NCBI GenBank assembly: GCA_949361645.1
Contig: OX442415.1
Coordinates: 23,665,790 to 23,729,789, forward strand
Direction of reading: 5' to 3'
DNA length: 64,000 nt
Source: Spongilla lacustris
Lineage: Eukaryota; Porifera; Demospongiae; Spongillida; Spongillidae
Below, in pieces: positions 10,663 to 21,829 of the stretch. A program made the position numbers and the translations under genes. Under the pieces are notes generated by a model. That model had not been told where the DNA came from, searched no databases, and saw only the letters and a list, made by a program, of their open reading frames with translations. Numbering within the stretch: the stretch's first letter is position 1; every line of letters begins with the position of its first letter.

Positions 10663-12300
10663 TAATTATTGCACGCTCATACTATATTCTGTTTGAATAC
10701 GCCTTTATCTATAGGAGCAGTTCTTTTTGACCCATTCACGTATTTTCTAGGCCACTAATGAAGCTTTACTGCATTACAAGGTATGTTTTAACTTTGCTCA
10801 CACAAGCTTCATATATATCCCATACACCTACAATTACTTTTGGACTGTTTCATGCGTTTAGCTTATGTAATGGATGATGCAGCTTGTTTGAATATAGTTT
10901 GTGTTGTTTGCTAGGTGAATCTAGATGACATCATGTTGAGAGTTGTTGACAGTTGTATGGTGGGAGTGGTACTGTGGTGATGTGATGAAAAGTGGAGGTA
11001 CTGGGGTGATGGTGGGTGGGGAGAGGGTGAAATAGTGATGTACATGTAGAACACAGTTGTGTATAGTGGTGATGGAGGTATCATGGTGGGTGGACTTTAG
11101 AATTTATTTTACATGGTGTGTGGACTTTAGAATGTTATGTGTGCCTGTGTGATAGTGCTTATGGGGTAATGAGTGCCTCTCTGTGATATGTGTGTGATAC
11201 ATGTATAGGCATAGAGTACATGTATGTGTGGGCTGAGGGGCTCAACCCCCTCTCTCCCTCCCCATCCGCGTACTTAATTTCATTGACCCATTCGTACGCA
11301 CCAGTGGCATGTAACTCTGCAGTAGTGTAACAAGGGTACTTCCCCATTTTAGAATGTTTGGCCAAACGCGAGGGGCCTTCCTTCCACCTGCCTCACCCCC
11401 TTTATTTCTAATTATTGCACGCATACTCTATATTACACCTTTATCTGTAGAAGCAGCTTATTTTGACCCATTCACGTATTTTCTAGGCCACTAATGAAGC
11501 TTTACTGCATTTCAAGTTTTGTTTTAACTTTGCTCACACAAGCTTCATATGCATGTATATCCCCACACACCTACAATTACTTTTGGTGGACGGGTGGACT
11601 GTTTCATGTGTTTAGCGTATGTAATGGGTGATGCAGCATGTTTGAGTATAGTTTGCGTTGTGTGCTAGTTGATTTTGAGAGTTGTTGGCAGTTGGATGCT
11701 CGGTGGATGGAGGGGTACTGTGGTGATGTGATGAAAAATGGAGGTCTGGGGTGATGGTGGGTGGGGAGAAGATGTAGAACACAGTGGTGATTGGGTACAG
11801 GGTGATGGAGGTATAGTGGTGATGGAGGTATAGTGGTGATGGAGGTATAGTGGTGATGGAGGTATAGTGGTGATGGAGGTAGAGTGGTGGGTGGGTTGTT
11901 GTGATGGAGGGTGGGGGAGGGATTATGGTGAAAGAGGAAGTGTACAGTGTTGATGTAGGAACACGATGGAGATGTATGGGATGTGTGGTGTAATAAGAAT
12001 GTATGTAGACTAAGTGGTAGGTGGTATGTATTGACGGTATGTGTGGACTTTAATGTTTATTTGTGTACCTGTGTGATATGTGCTTGTTGGGTGATGAGTG
12101 CCTCTATACATGTATGTGATATGCGCCTCTGTGTGATACATAGTAGAGTGTGTGTGGGCTCAGCTCAATCCCCTCCCTCCCTCCCCCGCGTACTTATAAA
12201 AGATGCAACTGACCCGTCCCTACACTCCAGTGCATGTAACACTGCAGTAGTGTAACGAGGGGCCTTCCTTCCGCACGCCTCACCCCCTTTAGTCGTACTT
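10663..12300. repeat. ~745-bp segmental tandem duplication with internal minisatellite
   Basis: TAATTATTGCACGC begins two related segments, at about 10663 and 11408. Both then share TTTTGACCCATTCACGTATT, CACTAATGAAGCTTTACTGC, GTGATGGTGGGTGGGGAGA and the end block CTGCAGTAGTGTAAC followed by GGGGCCTTCCTTCC. The second copy has a local array of GATGGAGGTATAGTGGT (about 5 copies, 11805-11885). Confidence 0.85.
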
Positions 12301-12314
12301 ATTCAAGGGTTTAC

Positions 12315-12346
12315 TACAGCACGCACACACACACACACACACACAC
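12315..12346. repeat. (AC)n microsatellite
   Basis: Short uninterrupted CA run at the start of the minisatellite region. Confidence 0.9.
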
Positions 12347-12380
12347 CAAGCTACATTGTAAATGAAACTATGCCTACCCC

Positions 12381-12640
12381 TATTCCTACTACTACCCTAC
12401 TCCTCCCCTTACCTACCACTACCCCTACTCCTCCCCTTGCCTACCACTACCCCTACTCCTCCCCTTGCCTACCACTACCCCTACTCCTCCCCTTGCCTAC
12501 CACTACCCCTGCTCCTCCCCTTACCTACCACTACCCCTACTCCTCCCCTTGCCTACCACTACCCCTACTCCTCCCCATGCCTACCACTACCCCTGCTCCT
12601 CCCCTTACCTACCACTACCCCTACTCCTCCCCTTACGTAT
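12381..12640. repeat. 28-bp pyrimidine-rich minisatellite
   Basis: About nine copies of CTACCACTACCCCTACTCCT plus CCCCTTGC with T/C and A/C variants. Because 28 is not a multiple of three, all three plus-strand frames stay open and read the same Pro/Thr/Leu/Tyr-rich cycle in different registers. This is not evidence of a protein. Confidence 0.95.
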
Positions 12641-12699
12641 TACTATGGTGCTTGTGGCGGCATGTAATGTGCACTTATTGTATCATGTATTCATATGTG

Positions 12700-13106
12700 T
12701 GATGTGTGCTTGTGTATGTGATTGTGTGCAACATTACTAGAAGTGCTTTGGTCATCCGTCACGACAGGTTGGAGCTGAACATGTCTACAGGGATGAAGGA
12801 TCACACAAACTAAAACTGATTTGAATATTTTCTGCATTCTTGTAAAGGTGCTTTTAAAATGAATCAATTTCAAGGCTTATACAATGTTTTATTGCACACA
12901 TGTGTACTGGGCTATTGACATGCATGGCACCAGCAACATGATGTACATTAAGCCAGCCAGGGTGTATGAAGAACGCTGTTAGCTTGCCTATGTTGGGACA
13001 AAGCCCCTTTTCAGGCCAGAACTTTAGGTATTTGTTGTGATCCTCTTGGAGAGAGGTATCCACAGATTGAATGCAGAAACTGACTCACACATCTACATGT
13101 ACATTC

Positions 13107-13138
<32 letters not shown>

Positions 13139-14900
13139 ATCATATTCATGCTTTCAAGGTCAGCCCTTACAATGCAAGCAGCTGCTATCCTATGTCCAGA
13201 CATGTCAACAAGCCATAAATGGAAGATATCTGGTTTATATAAGCACATTCATCAGAAATGGTTCCTATTCTGATCTGGAATGAGACTTTAAAACTCAAAA
13301 CCTTTTACATTTTTCTGACAAAATGGACGCTCGGACAGTAAAACGCACAGAAGCTAATGCATATTATCCTACCACTTTTATATAATAAGCAAAAAATGTG
13401 TGTGCTCCACCCCCACCACCTTTCCGCCCCTCCATCCTTATACCTGACCAAGCTCAATTCCATGGATGTGTGTATACACACTACTAGTACTGCTGTTAGT
13501 CAGAACAGTGATCTCTCATCTGGCATCACAGCTTGCCACTCTTACATGCAGACCCTTTTGGCTGTACTTGCAGACATCTATGGCAGGCTCAACCTCCATC
13601 TAGTGAGGGCCAATGCCACAGCCATTCTCTATTTTGATTTAACTATAGGCTACATGTGTATGTTTAAGATTGTACCCATATCATGTGTACATTGAGTATT
13701 GTATTATGCATTCAAATATTAACACAACAGTAATGCTTGATGCATTGCACATTTAATACATTTAACTCTTTTTATGTTTGCAAATGGATTTGTAAACTAA
13801 TATGCCAGAAATACTTGTGAGAAATAATGTAATGAATGCTTTGACATTGTAGCAACTGAGAGGATTGTACCTTGTGGTGTTGCAATGGAACGGATCCTTA
13901 CAACATATACAATTTTTAATATCTATTCTATCCTGGTGTGATTAATGACACACCAGCAAATTAAAACTGACATCAGTCATACATTACTTATAGAAGTAAA
14001 AAAAAAAAACTGTTTAATAGTAACTGATCCTATGAAATAATAATTTTTTTTAATACAGTTACAATAGGTACATATCGTCAGTATATAACTCATACACATG
14101 CAGGGGTTCTCTATTATATAAAAGTACATAAATGCATATGCTAACGATACCTAATTAATAATGCGTTACCAGTAAATGAAACGAATAAGACTACTTAGCA
14201 ACCTACATCATGCTCTTTGCCGACATATAAAGGATGGCATTTAATGAAGTGATTATAATTTTAATGTTCAATTACACATGCAGTGGTTTTACAGAGGATT
14301 TTAAAACCCTTTATAGAATCAAAACTTGATTTGACGCGTCCGCTGCTAAGAATACAGCCTTATTAATTGGAACACATCCATATACATACATGTATGTGTG
14401 TACATGCATATGTAAGGATGCAGTATCTGGCATTATAACAAATGAAACAACTGTAAGATATATACATAAACATTTCCCGGAGTCACTTTCCCTTGCATTG
14501 CACTAGAAGTATATTTTATTTTAGTAGAATATAAATATGCAATCGATTATAATAATATACAATGATGGGCGTGGCACAATAACAAATTTAGAGAGTGAAT
14601 ATCCACGAATATGATCATGATATGGTGATCATGTATATGTTGCACAACGGCCATGAGCATGGCGTTGCATTGTTTGGACGAGAGATCAATATATGCAATA
14701 CGGTTATCACGCCTTTTACGGGTGAAGGGAGGGTGTGAAGCAATGCATGCTACCTTTTCGACGTCGTGTGACCTTTCCAGTTACAGTGTGACCGCTAATA
14801 CAATTGATTGGTTTATAGTTGTTACATGTACGCATATACTGTATGTACATGTACAGAGCTAGCTGAAAGTTAATTGAATTATGTATTAAACTACCCAATG
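12700..14900. other. AT-rich intergenic DNA, no gene recognised
   Basis: Contains an (AC)n run at 13108-13134 and an A11 tract near 13998. No splice-consistent or domain-bearing coding segment was found. Confidence 0.4.
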
Positions 14901-15042
14901 ACCAATTCACGTGACTGAGATATTTGGCGGGTCGTAAGTAAAGGGGGTGGTAATATGGCGCATTTGAGCCGGCAGGAATTCAGCGACGTATAGAATATCT
15001 TCTGAATCTGTTGACCACAGCTGAACATTATATTATAGCTTC

Positions 15043-15562
15043 ATGACTACTATAATGATGCCAGGTGAGTTACACCTTTAGTTACACTCGTTATGCCTTA
15101 TATTATGGATTGAATTGATCGAAGGCTTTTTTTTTTTTTTTTGCAGGGAAAGTCGTTCTTCGATGCTTATTCTGGCGGGGTTTTAAAATTGGTTACTACG
15201 CTACATCACAAGGTAAGCCCTGGTAACGATGTTCAGTAGCTAGGTTCCTGGGAGTTTACCTTTTCGCTGGTTCGACGTAACGTCGGGAACAGTATTAATG
15301 GATTTCTGGTGCGTGGCTGAACAAAAGCGGTTCCTGGGAGTTTACCATTTCGCTGGTTCGACGTAACGTCGGGAACAGTATTTAATGGATTCCTGGTGCG
15401 TGGCTGAACAAAAGCGCTAAAAATAAGAGTGCATCGCTATAGTTGTTATTTATACTTTCCCTTCGTTTCAACACAGCTAGATCGTGGCATGTATTGCTTC
15501 TCTGCCTCCTGTCGCATTTATGCATGACCATTCCACTTGTGTGCAGTTCAGAACGAAAGTAG
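15043..15562 (+). CDS. Candidate small three-exon protein with hydrophobic segment
   Basis: Exons 15043-15064, 15147-15212 and 15477-15562 join with matching phase 1 GT-AG junctions to give 57 codons and a stop. Exon 2 reads KVVLRCLFWRGFKIGYYATS; exon 3 contains a hydrophobic stretch (HVLLLCLLSHLCMTIPLVC). The poly-T at 15127-15142 just before exon 2 is a good polypyrimidine tract. TCACGTGAC at 14907 lies about 135 bp upstream. The family is not recognised; the call rests only on splice consistency. Confidence 0.3.
15243..15416. repeat. 86-bp tandem duplication
   Basis: GGTTCCTGGGAGTTTACC starts at 15243 and 15329. Both copies carry CGCTGGTTCGACGTAACGTC and GGTGCGTGGCTGAACAAAAG. It lies inside the second intron of the small candidate gene. 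Confidence 0.95.
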
Positions 15563-16189
15563 CACAAGGTAAACCCTACCAGTTATGCATTTGCAATGGC
15601 ACGGTGAGGTACCAAAGAAAGGTAAGTGAAACAATTAGATTTAATAGTGTGATATTCATTTTTATTATTCTTAGATGGAGATCAGATGTTACCCCTGCGT
15701 GTACTGTCCGAGAGGTAAGGTCATCTGGCAAAATTGTTGCCCAATTCATGCTTTCTTTTTTTATATACAGATCTGTCCCAGTTCTCAATCAACTTTGTGC
15801 TTATGTTATTTTGTACTGTGTGAAGCCAATTATATATTTTTAATAACCTGCAACAAATTCAGTACAAGGAATTAATTGACATAACCCGTAAATTAACCAC
15901 GTATCTTCCAATTGCCAATACGTCATACAATAATTCTTACGTACTAGTACACGGTTCTCGTACGGTGTTTGCCCGGTTTCGTTCAAAATTGCACGTACGC
16001 GTGCGATAATTAATCCGAACTCATCCGTGCGCGTACAAATTAGCTTCCGGGACCGTGAAATCATTCGTATGAAATCGGTCCACTCGCGGTTTCGGATGCA
16101 AATGGCTCGCGTAACTCGGAAGCATGCTCTTCCGGTCGATATTACGTGCTCTCTCGGGCCCGGAATCAATGCCCTGAATTGCTGTGATA

Positions 16190-16450
16190 CTGCGTGTGAG
16201 AGTTGCCATCTCTTCCTTCCCTGGAAGGACTCTAATTTAATCAAGTGAATGATTGTTGAGAAGGTACGCTGTTTCTCATCCTCATGAGAAAGCATTGTCT
16301 TGTTGGATGACTGATGTGTGCTTGGAGTACAAACATCCAAACATCTCTCTACACAGTGTTCTCCAATAAGTGCTCCCCCATACTGCGTGTGAGAGGTGCC
16401 ATCTCTCTTCCTTCCCTGGAAGGACTCTAATTTGATCAAGCGAATGATTG
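16190..16450. repeat. Dispersed copies of the 9.2-10.1 kb repeat
   Basis: Two partial units with GCCATCTCTTCCTTCCC and CATCCAAACATCTCTCTAC, orientation as in the main array. About 6 kb separate the two loci. Confidence 0.85.
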
Positions 16451-17271
16451 TCTATACAAAGTTTATGTATATGTTTTACATTTATGACCATCTGGTCACG
16501 TGTCTAATTACCCGCACAATGTGCCCTGGGCGTTTAAACAGTTCTGCAATTTTGCATCCGGTATATAGCAACGTGACTTGAACAGCTTCAGACTCACTCA
16601 GACTGGCCTCGCAAATGGTAGGATGATTATTTACCTACCCTTTTATGATGTAGACGTACGCGCGTCTTTTCAATTACCGCAATGGCCAGTGTTCGCGCTG
16701 CGTGCAAGGGATAGCAACTCGGTAAGTAACGGTGGATTATTCAATCTTACTGCGATCTCGATTCTGTCCCCATGCAAGGTCACCATGAAGGACTAATGCT
16801 GCGTGTTGTGAACGAACTAGGCCCTGAACTATATACCTATAACTGACATAGGTAAAGTTTGTTTTTTTTTACCCCGTCTCATACACACGTCAACAGTTCT
16901 TGATGCAGTTCCGTTACTATTTATACCATCGGAGAAGCTACTTGTGGCTGTTCGGTACTTTATAAGGCAGAAGGCTGTAGCAGCGAAGGTCGTATATGCA
17001 GCACAGTTACGTTATTCGAGGTAATGTACATATAGTTTATTTTTTATTGTACATGCACACAGGGATCCTTGGAATTCAAGGCAATTCAAGGGTGTAAGCA
17101 AGTTGTTTGCACAAGGCAGCATCCCTACCGGAGAAAAGTGAGAAGGTAAGGTTTTATCTTATTGGCAACAATCTCAGATCGTGTATTGCATTATTAGAAA
17201 CAGAAGACACGCGGACAGAAACAGGCCTATATAGTTGGAGAGGCAATTGACGCACAAAACGGAAGAGAAAA

Positions 17272-17378
<107 letters not shown>

Positions 17379-17898
17379 GTGTATTTTTCTAATTTGAGAT
17401 TCACAGAAACTTAAAAGTGTGGCCAAGTTTATTTGCGAGCGAGGCGCGGTGTCAAAATGTATAGCGTCGATCGGCAGGCTGCATGCATGTAGCCATGTAC
17501 TACGTACGGGGTGGGTTGAAAGCTCGTACAGAGTAGGTAGACGATCAAAACGGGGCCAGGTAAACGATCCAAACGGGGCCAGGTTGACAGTCGTACGGTG
17601 TTGTTAGACGATCCGAACAACTCGTACGGGGTAGGCAGACGAATTATCAGCGTGTGAAAACGTGCGACCAAACGAGCCTCGCTTCCACGGCCGTTTCCTA
17701 TCGGTCCGCACACGTGTACTGTCATCGTACAACCGGCTAACATCGGATCCAATTGGATCCGTGCGCAAGAACGTGCAGAGGCGAGCCCGGAATCATGCAA
17801 GTGAACCGCTGTGTGTGTAGCCTATATGGCATTATTTGCAGTTGGATTGAATTATGTGTATAAACGAGTTTACCAATGGGCTAATGTCCAGCCCAGGC

Positions 17899-18847
17899 TA
17901 GGGTTGCCGAAAGTCAGGCCGGGGTCTGGCCGACCTGACAGACCCGGCCGGCCTGCCAGGTCGGAAAGTTACGTATACGCTACAATTTAATTGAACGAAT
18001 GGCTTTCAGTGAATTGATGCTGCTTCAGATTCATTTGTGTTGCGCACGAATCCACTTCAGATACTCCCCTTTTATCAGCTGTGCTTCCTCCAACCCCGAT
18101 CATTCAGACTAATTCATAACTAATCGTCATGCAGGTTCGAAGTTGAAAACATAACACTAACTATTAACTAAGTAAATTATATAAAAGTGAGTTTCTCAGT
18201 CCCCGGCGTGCACAACTGACCCTGCTAAAGAACTCCATTATTCGCATGACTTCTCTAATGCACTACGTACATGTTAATCACCTGGAACATGACTGATTTA
18301 AAATCCCACATAATGATCAATGAAGCACATCATGCTAAAAGGGTTGAGAATTGCTGGCCAGTTTATTCCCCCCACTCCCACCCACCACCCGTTCACCCAT
18401 AAAAGGGTTGCTTGTTGCAACAATTTGTGACAGGGTATATGTAATGTGGAACACTTGACACTGAAATGTGCTTGGGCCTATACTGCCCGATGTGATCAAG
18501 CAGTTTACGTTTATAATGCTACATGAAGGTATAGATTTGTGTAAAATCACTGACTTTGAATACCAGAATACATATACTGCCAATAACACACACAATCAGT
18601 AATTTAAATACTGAGACAGGGCAAAATCAGTCAAAGCACACATGTAGAGTTAACAAATTAGGATGATCATGATACATAACGCCATAATGTACAATTGTTG
18701 GTGCATGCATGATGTAACAATCTTCTTGCCTTGTGGGTGGATCCAAGCCTGTCACGTCAGGGCTGACCTGCCAGGCCAAGTGGACAGTACGGCCTGGCAG
18801 CAGTGGCAGGCCGACCTGTCAGGCCATGTTGGTCTTCGGCAACCCTG
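17899..18847. mobile_element. ~950-bp non-autonomous TIR element
   Basis: TAGGGTTGCCGAAAGTCAGG at 17899 pairs with TTCGGCAACCCTG ending at 18847. The subterminal regions are GC-rich and also inverted (GGCCGACCTGACAG left; CGACCTGTCAGGCC right). The CAGGGTTGCCGAA-type terminus suits hAT-like elements. The flanking 8 bp (GCCCAGGC, ATCCAGCC) match only in part, so the target duplication is unclear. No transposase is encoded. Confidence 0.6.
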
Positions 18848-19518
18848 ATCCAGCCTTTTGCAAAATATGTAAAGTAGTCGGGCGGGCCTTACTACCGATT
18901 AGGTCAATCATATATTACGTTATTCTAATTCAAGGCAAATAAAATTCTGTTTGGTGAGTACATTTACGTTTAGGTTCGATTGCATGCATACTGGTGTATA
19001 TGGGGTGACGAAATCGCTTCAAAGCATACGGTACCATACATGTAATTACATTTATATGTGCGCGATGTGGGCTAATTATATTCATCAATGGTTCCAAGGG
19101 GGGTGTCCGGACACCCTGGACTCCCCCCCCTGTATCCGCCTCTGGACCTCAGCGTGGCCACGCTAACTTTTAGTCAGGGCACGCCCATCTAGGTATGTGG
19201 TTAGGCCAAGCGATTTAAGCCTATGTAGGTAGCTGTGGTTGTGTGCTGAGTGTATCTGGTGTGATGTGGGTAGCTGTGGATGCATGCTGTACTGATCTGG
19301 TGTAATGTGGGTAGCTGTAGGAGGGTGTCTGGGTAGAGTTGTGTGCCTCATGAGGGTACTGGTGTGATGGGGGTAAGTGTGTTTGTGTGCTGAGTGCATC
19401 TGGTGTTACGGTTTAGGTGTAGGAGGGCATCTGGTGTGATGTGTACATTTAGGTGGCTCAGTGAGCAGAAAACCTGAATAACCTCGGTATTCGGCTGGCA
19501 AATTGTCAAAACCTATTC

Positions 19519-19635
19519 GGGAAAATCGATTTTCTGTTTTGAAGTATTCGGAAAAATCGATTTTCAGATCCAGAAAAACCTGAAAAATCGATTAGTGTTT
19601 TTAAAGTATTCAGAAAAATCGATTTTCATTATTCA
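19519..19635. repeat. Cluster of AAAATCGATTTT palindromes
   Basis: Three copies of AAAATCGATTTT and one truncated copy (AAAAATCGATTAG) spaced by partly related GAAGTATTC/AAAGTATTC segments. Confidence 0.85.
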
Positions 19636-19639
19636 CGGG

Positions 19640-19943
19640 AGGTTACACACCCTACACTGTACCCCATGTGAAGAACTTTTAATTTAAGGTTATGCATGTA
19701 TAGAAGCACTATACCTCATGCGTAGAATGTTTGACAAAGCAAATACATGCATGTATAGGAACTCAAGTGCAACTAACTCATGCAATGGAGTTAAGGACAG
19801 GGTCCAATTTAATTCATACGGCATAATTTGTATTTGTTTCCCCGATAGGCATGACGTAAGACTCAGAAATCTAAGTAGAATGCGTTGTATGTGCACAAGA
19901 CTACAGTGGTAAAGCCTTCCATTCCTTTTGATAACATAGGTTT

Positions 19944-19975
<32 letters not shown>

Positions 19976-21060
19976 TATCCCCCTAAATCTGCCTACGAAT
20001 ACGGGGGGAGAGGGAGGGGCGCCCTGCTGCTTACTTTCTTGTTCCTAAATTCACCTCCAATTGTACGAAAATAAAATCACAATTTCATCAACAGTATGCA
20101 CGGACTTGCTGTTTTTTCGTAGCTATTATCAATTTATCAATTAACATAAGAGCATTAATATAAGCCTTTCCTCGCGGTACGCATTGCAATGCTATTAATT
20201 TTACCAATTTTGACACCCCCTTAGGTCGGCCCCCCCCCCCTCGCTACGCCACCGTTCCAGTACACAGGCCGGTGGATGCTCGAATATTGTATATGTATGG
20301 AAGGCAGTAACAAGAGAGACAATAGAAAGGTCATAATTGCAAGCAAACTATAGACCTTATTCACCGATTGGTCTAGCCAGAGAATCAATTCCTTAAAAAG
20401 TAGAAATGAGATCCTCCAGGCAAACGTTGTAGCTCATGCATTGTAAGCAACAACTGCATGATATCCGTGCATGTGTATGTACAGTGCACGCATGCAGTGT
20501 ACTTGTATTCATGTATTCATGCATGCATTTCTACATTCAGAATAGCAACTGAACAACATGCATACTCTTAGTCAGTTTCGCACATTCATTGCATATCACT
20601 TTTTCATGCAGCTGATAAAGATATTTTCACCATATGCATGCAGTATATGAAAAAAAAACGGAATGTTGATTAGAATATAGACAGAACATGCATGCATGGG
20701 GTTGCTCTTTTTAATCCATGCATGCATGCAGGGAAACACCAACCTTCATTTCTGAACACAGAAAGAGTTCAATATAAGGTAGTGCATGGTTACCATTGAC
20801 ATTGACAAAGCCTGCATGTCTATTGAAAATGGTTGATTTCCTCAAAGTTCACTGCAGAGATTGTTTTATAATCTTCCATATACCATCACTACATTAGTTA
20901 ATTGCCTGCATGCACCAACATGTATGAATAGTAAACGCAACTACATGAGTATGTAGGCCCGCTATTCGCATGGATAAGTATTGCCCAATCACATTCTGGA
21001 AAACTTAGCGCCACCCCATGCCGAAACCCAGTTTTATTTTTGCTTTATGTTTCGTTCTTT
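19640..21060. other. Intergenic DNA with poly-G tract and GCATGCATG clusters
   Basis: A G run of about 27 lies near 19949-19975. A C-tract next to CGCTACGCCACCG lies near 20228-20256 (see the poly-C family finding). GCATGCATG-type runs occur near 20455-20735. No gene was recognised. Confidence 0.5.
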
Positions 21061-21069
21061 GTTTTTGTT

Positions 21070-21148
21070 GTTTTTCCCTTTGTTCGTTACCTTTTTGTTT
21101 TTGTTAGTTAACTAACAAAAACAAAAGGTAACGAACAAGGGGAAAAAC
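21070..21148. repeat. ~79-bp near-perfect hairpin
   Basis: GTTTTTCCCTTTGTTCGTTA on the left pairs with TAACGAACAAGGGGAAAAAC on the right around the centre TTAGTTAACTAA. There is one extra T and one mismatch. It lies about 210 bp upstream of the secreted-peptide gene. Confidence 0.9.
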
Positions 21149-21300
21149 ATTTAATTTTATCTTTATTTTTGCCAGATACTATTTGCTGCTTTCTTTGAGA
21201 AGAATGACTCAGGAAATTCACAACCAACACTGCGTATGAATGTCATTAAACTCACATGACGCGCTGACTCGGCCACGCATCCCGCATGCACCGTGCATGG

Positions 21301-21308
21301 ATATATAA
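21301..21308 (+). promoter_or_regulatory. TATA box
   Basis: TATATAAG lies about 55 bp before the ATG at 21360, a good core-promoter position for the secreted-peptide gene. Confidence 0.5.
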
Positions 21309-21359
21309 GGCGACCGTACATCCCTTGAGAAAGCGCGCACTTCAACCAGGCACCTCAGG

Positions 21360-21824
21360 ATGATTAGCTACGTCAGTGTTCTCGCACTGCTCATAGGGGT
21401 AGCGATCGGCAGCAGCGGTGCAGTGCCGTTTACTGCATCAAATGCAACCTTCATGGCTATTGCAAAGGAACTAGGAATCCAAAGAGGCGTAAGGTACGAA
21501 TAGTTCTTTTGACCGGCCCTGTGCACGCGTGGTTATAACATTAAAAATTGATTTACAGAGGGGTGCAGTTCAACAGTCCACTTTACAGAGGATCCGAAGG
21601 AATCACTTTCGATAGCGACCTAGTTGGCCCAGTGGCTGCATGCGATTCACATTCGATCTGATAAAATGCATATGACTGATTCTATTCATCTTGTGTTCCA
21701 GAACGGTCGAACCTCAGGATACTACGGCGATAATGGAGGAATTCCAGACGTTAAATTCCTCATATGGAGAAATTGCCCATACATAGGCGGACATTTAGCA
21801 CTTTTATTTCAAATTGATTTTTAA
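21360..21824 (+). CDS. Predicted small secreted protein
   Basis: Exons 21360-21493, 21559-21631 and 21702-21824 join in consistent phase to 109 aa. The N-terminus (MISYVSVLALLIGVAIGSSG) is a classic signal peptide, with likely cleavage after GSSGAV or nearby. The rest is short, with NSPLYRGSEGITFDSD, GYYGDNGGIPDVKFLIW and one RNCPYIGG cysteine. I do not recognise a family. A TATA box at 21301 and a GCGCACTTCAACC leader support a transcription start just upstream. The exon 2 donor (A/GTGGCT) is weak, so the middle junction may differ. Confidence 0.55.
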
Positions 21825-21829
21825 ACACA

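Noticed and set aside
12362..12702. Long Pro/Thr/Leu-rich open frames
   Set aside because: They are the three registers of a 28-bp minisatellite; no start context, splice site or non-repeat coding sequence.
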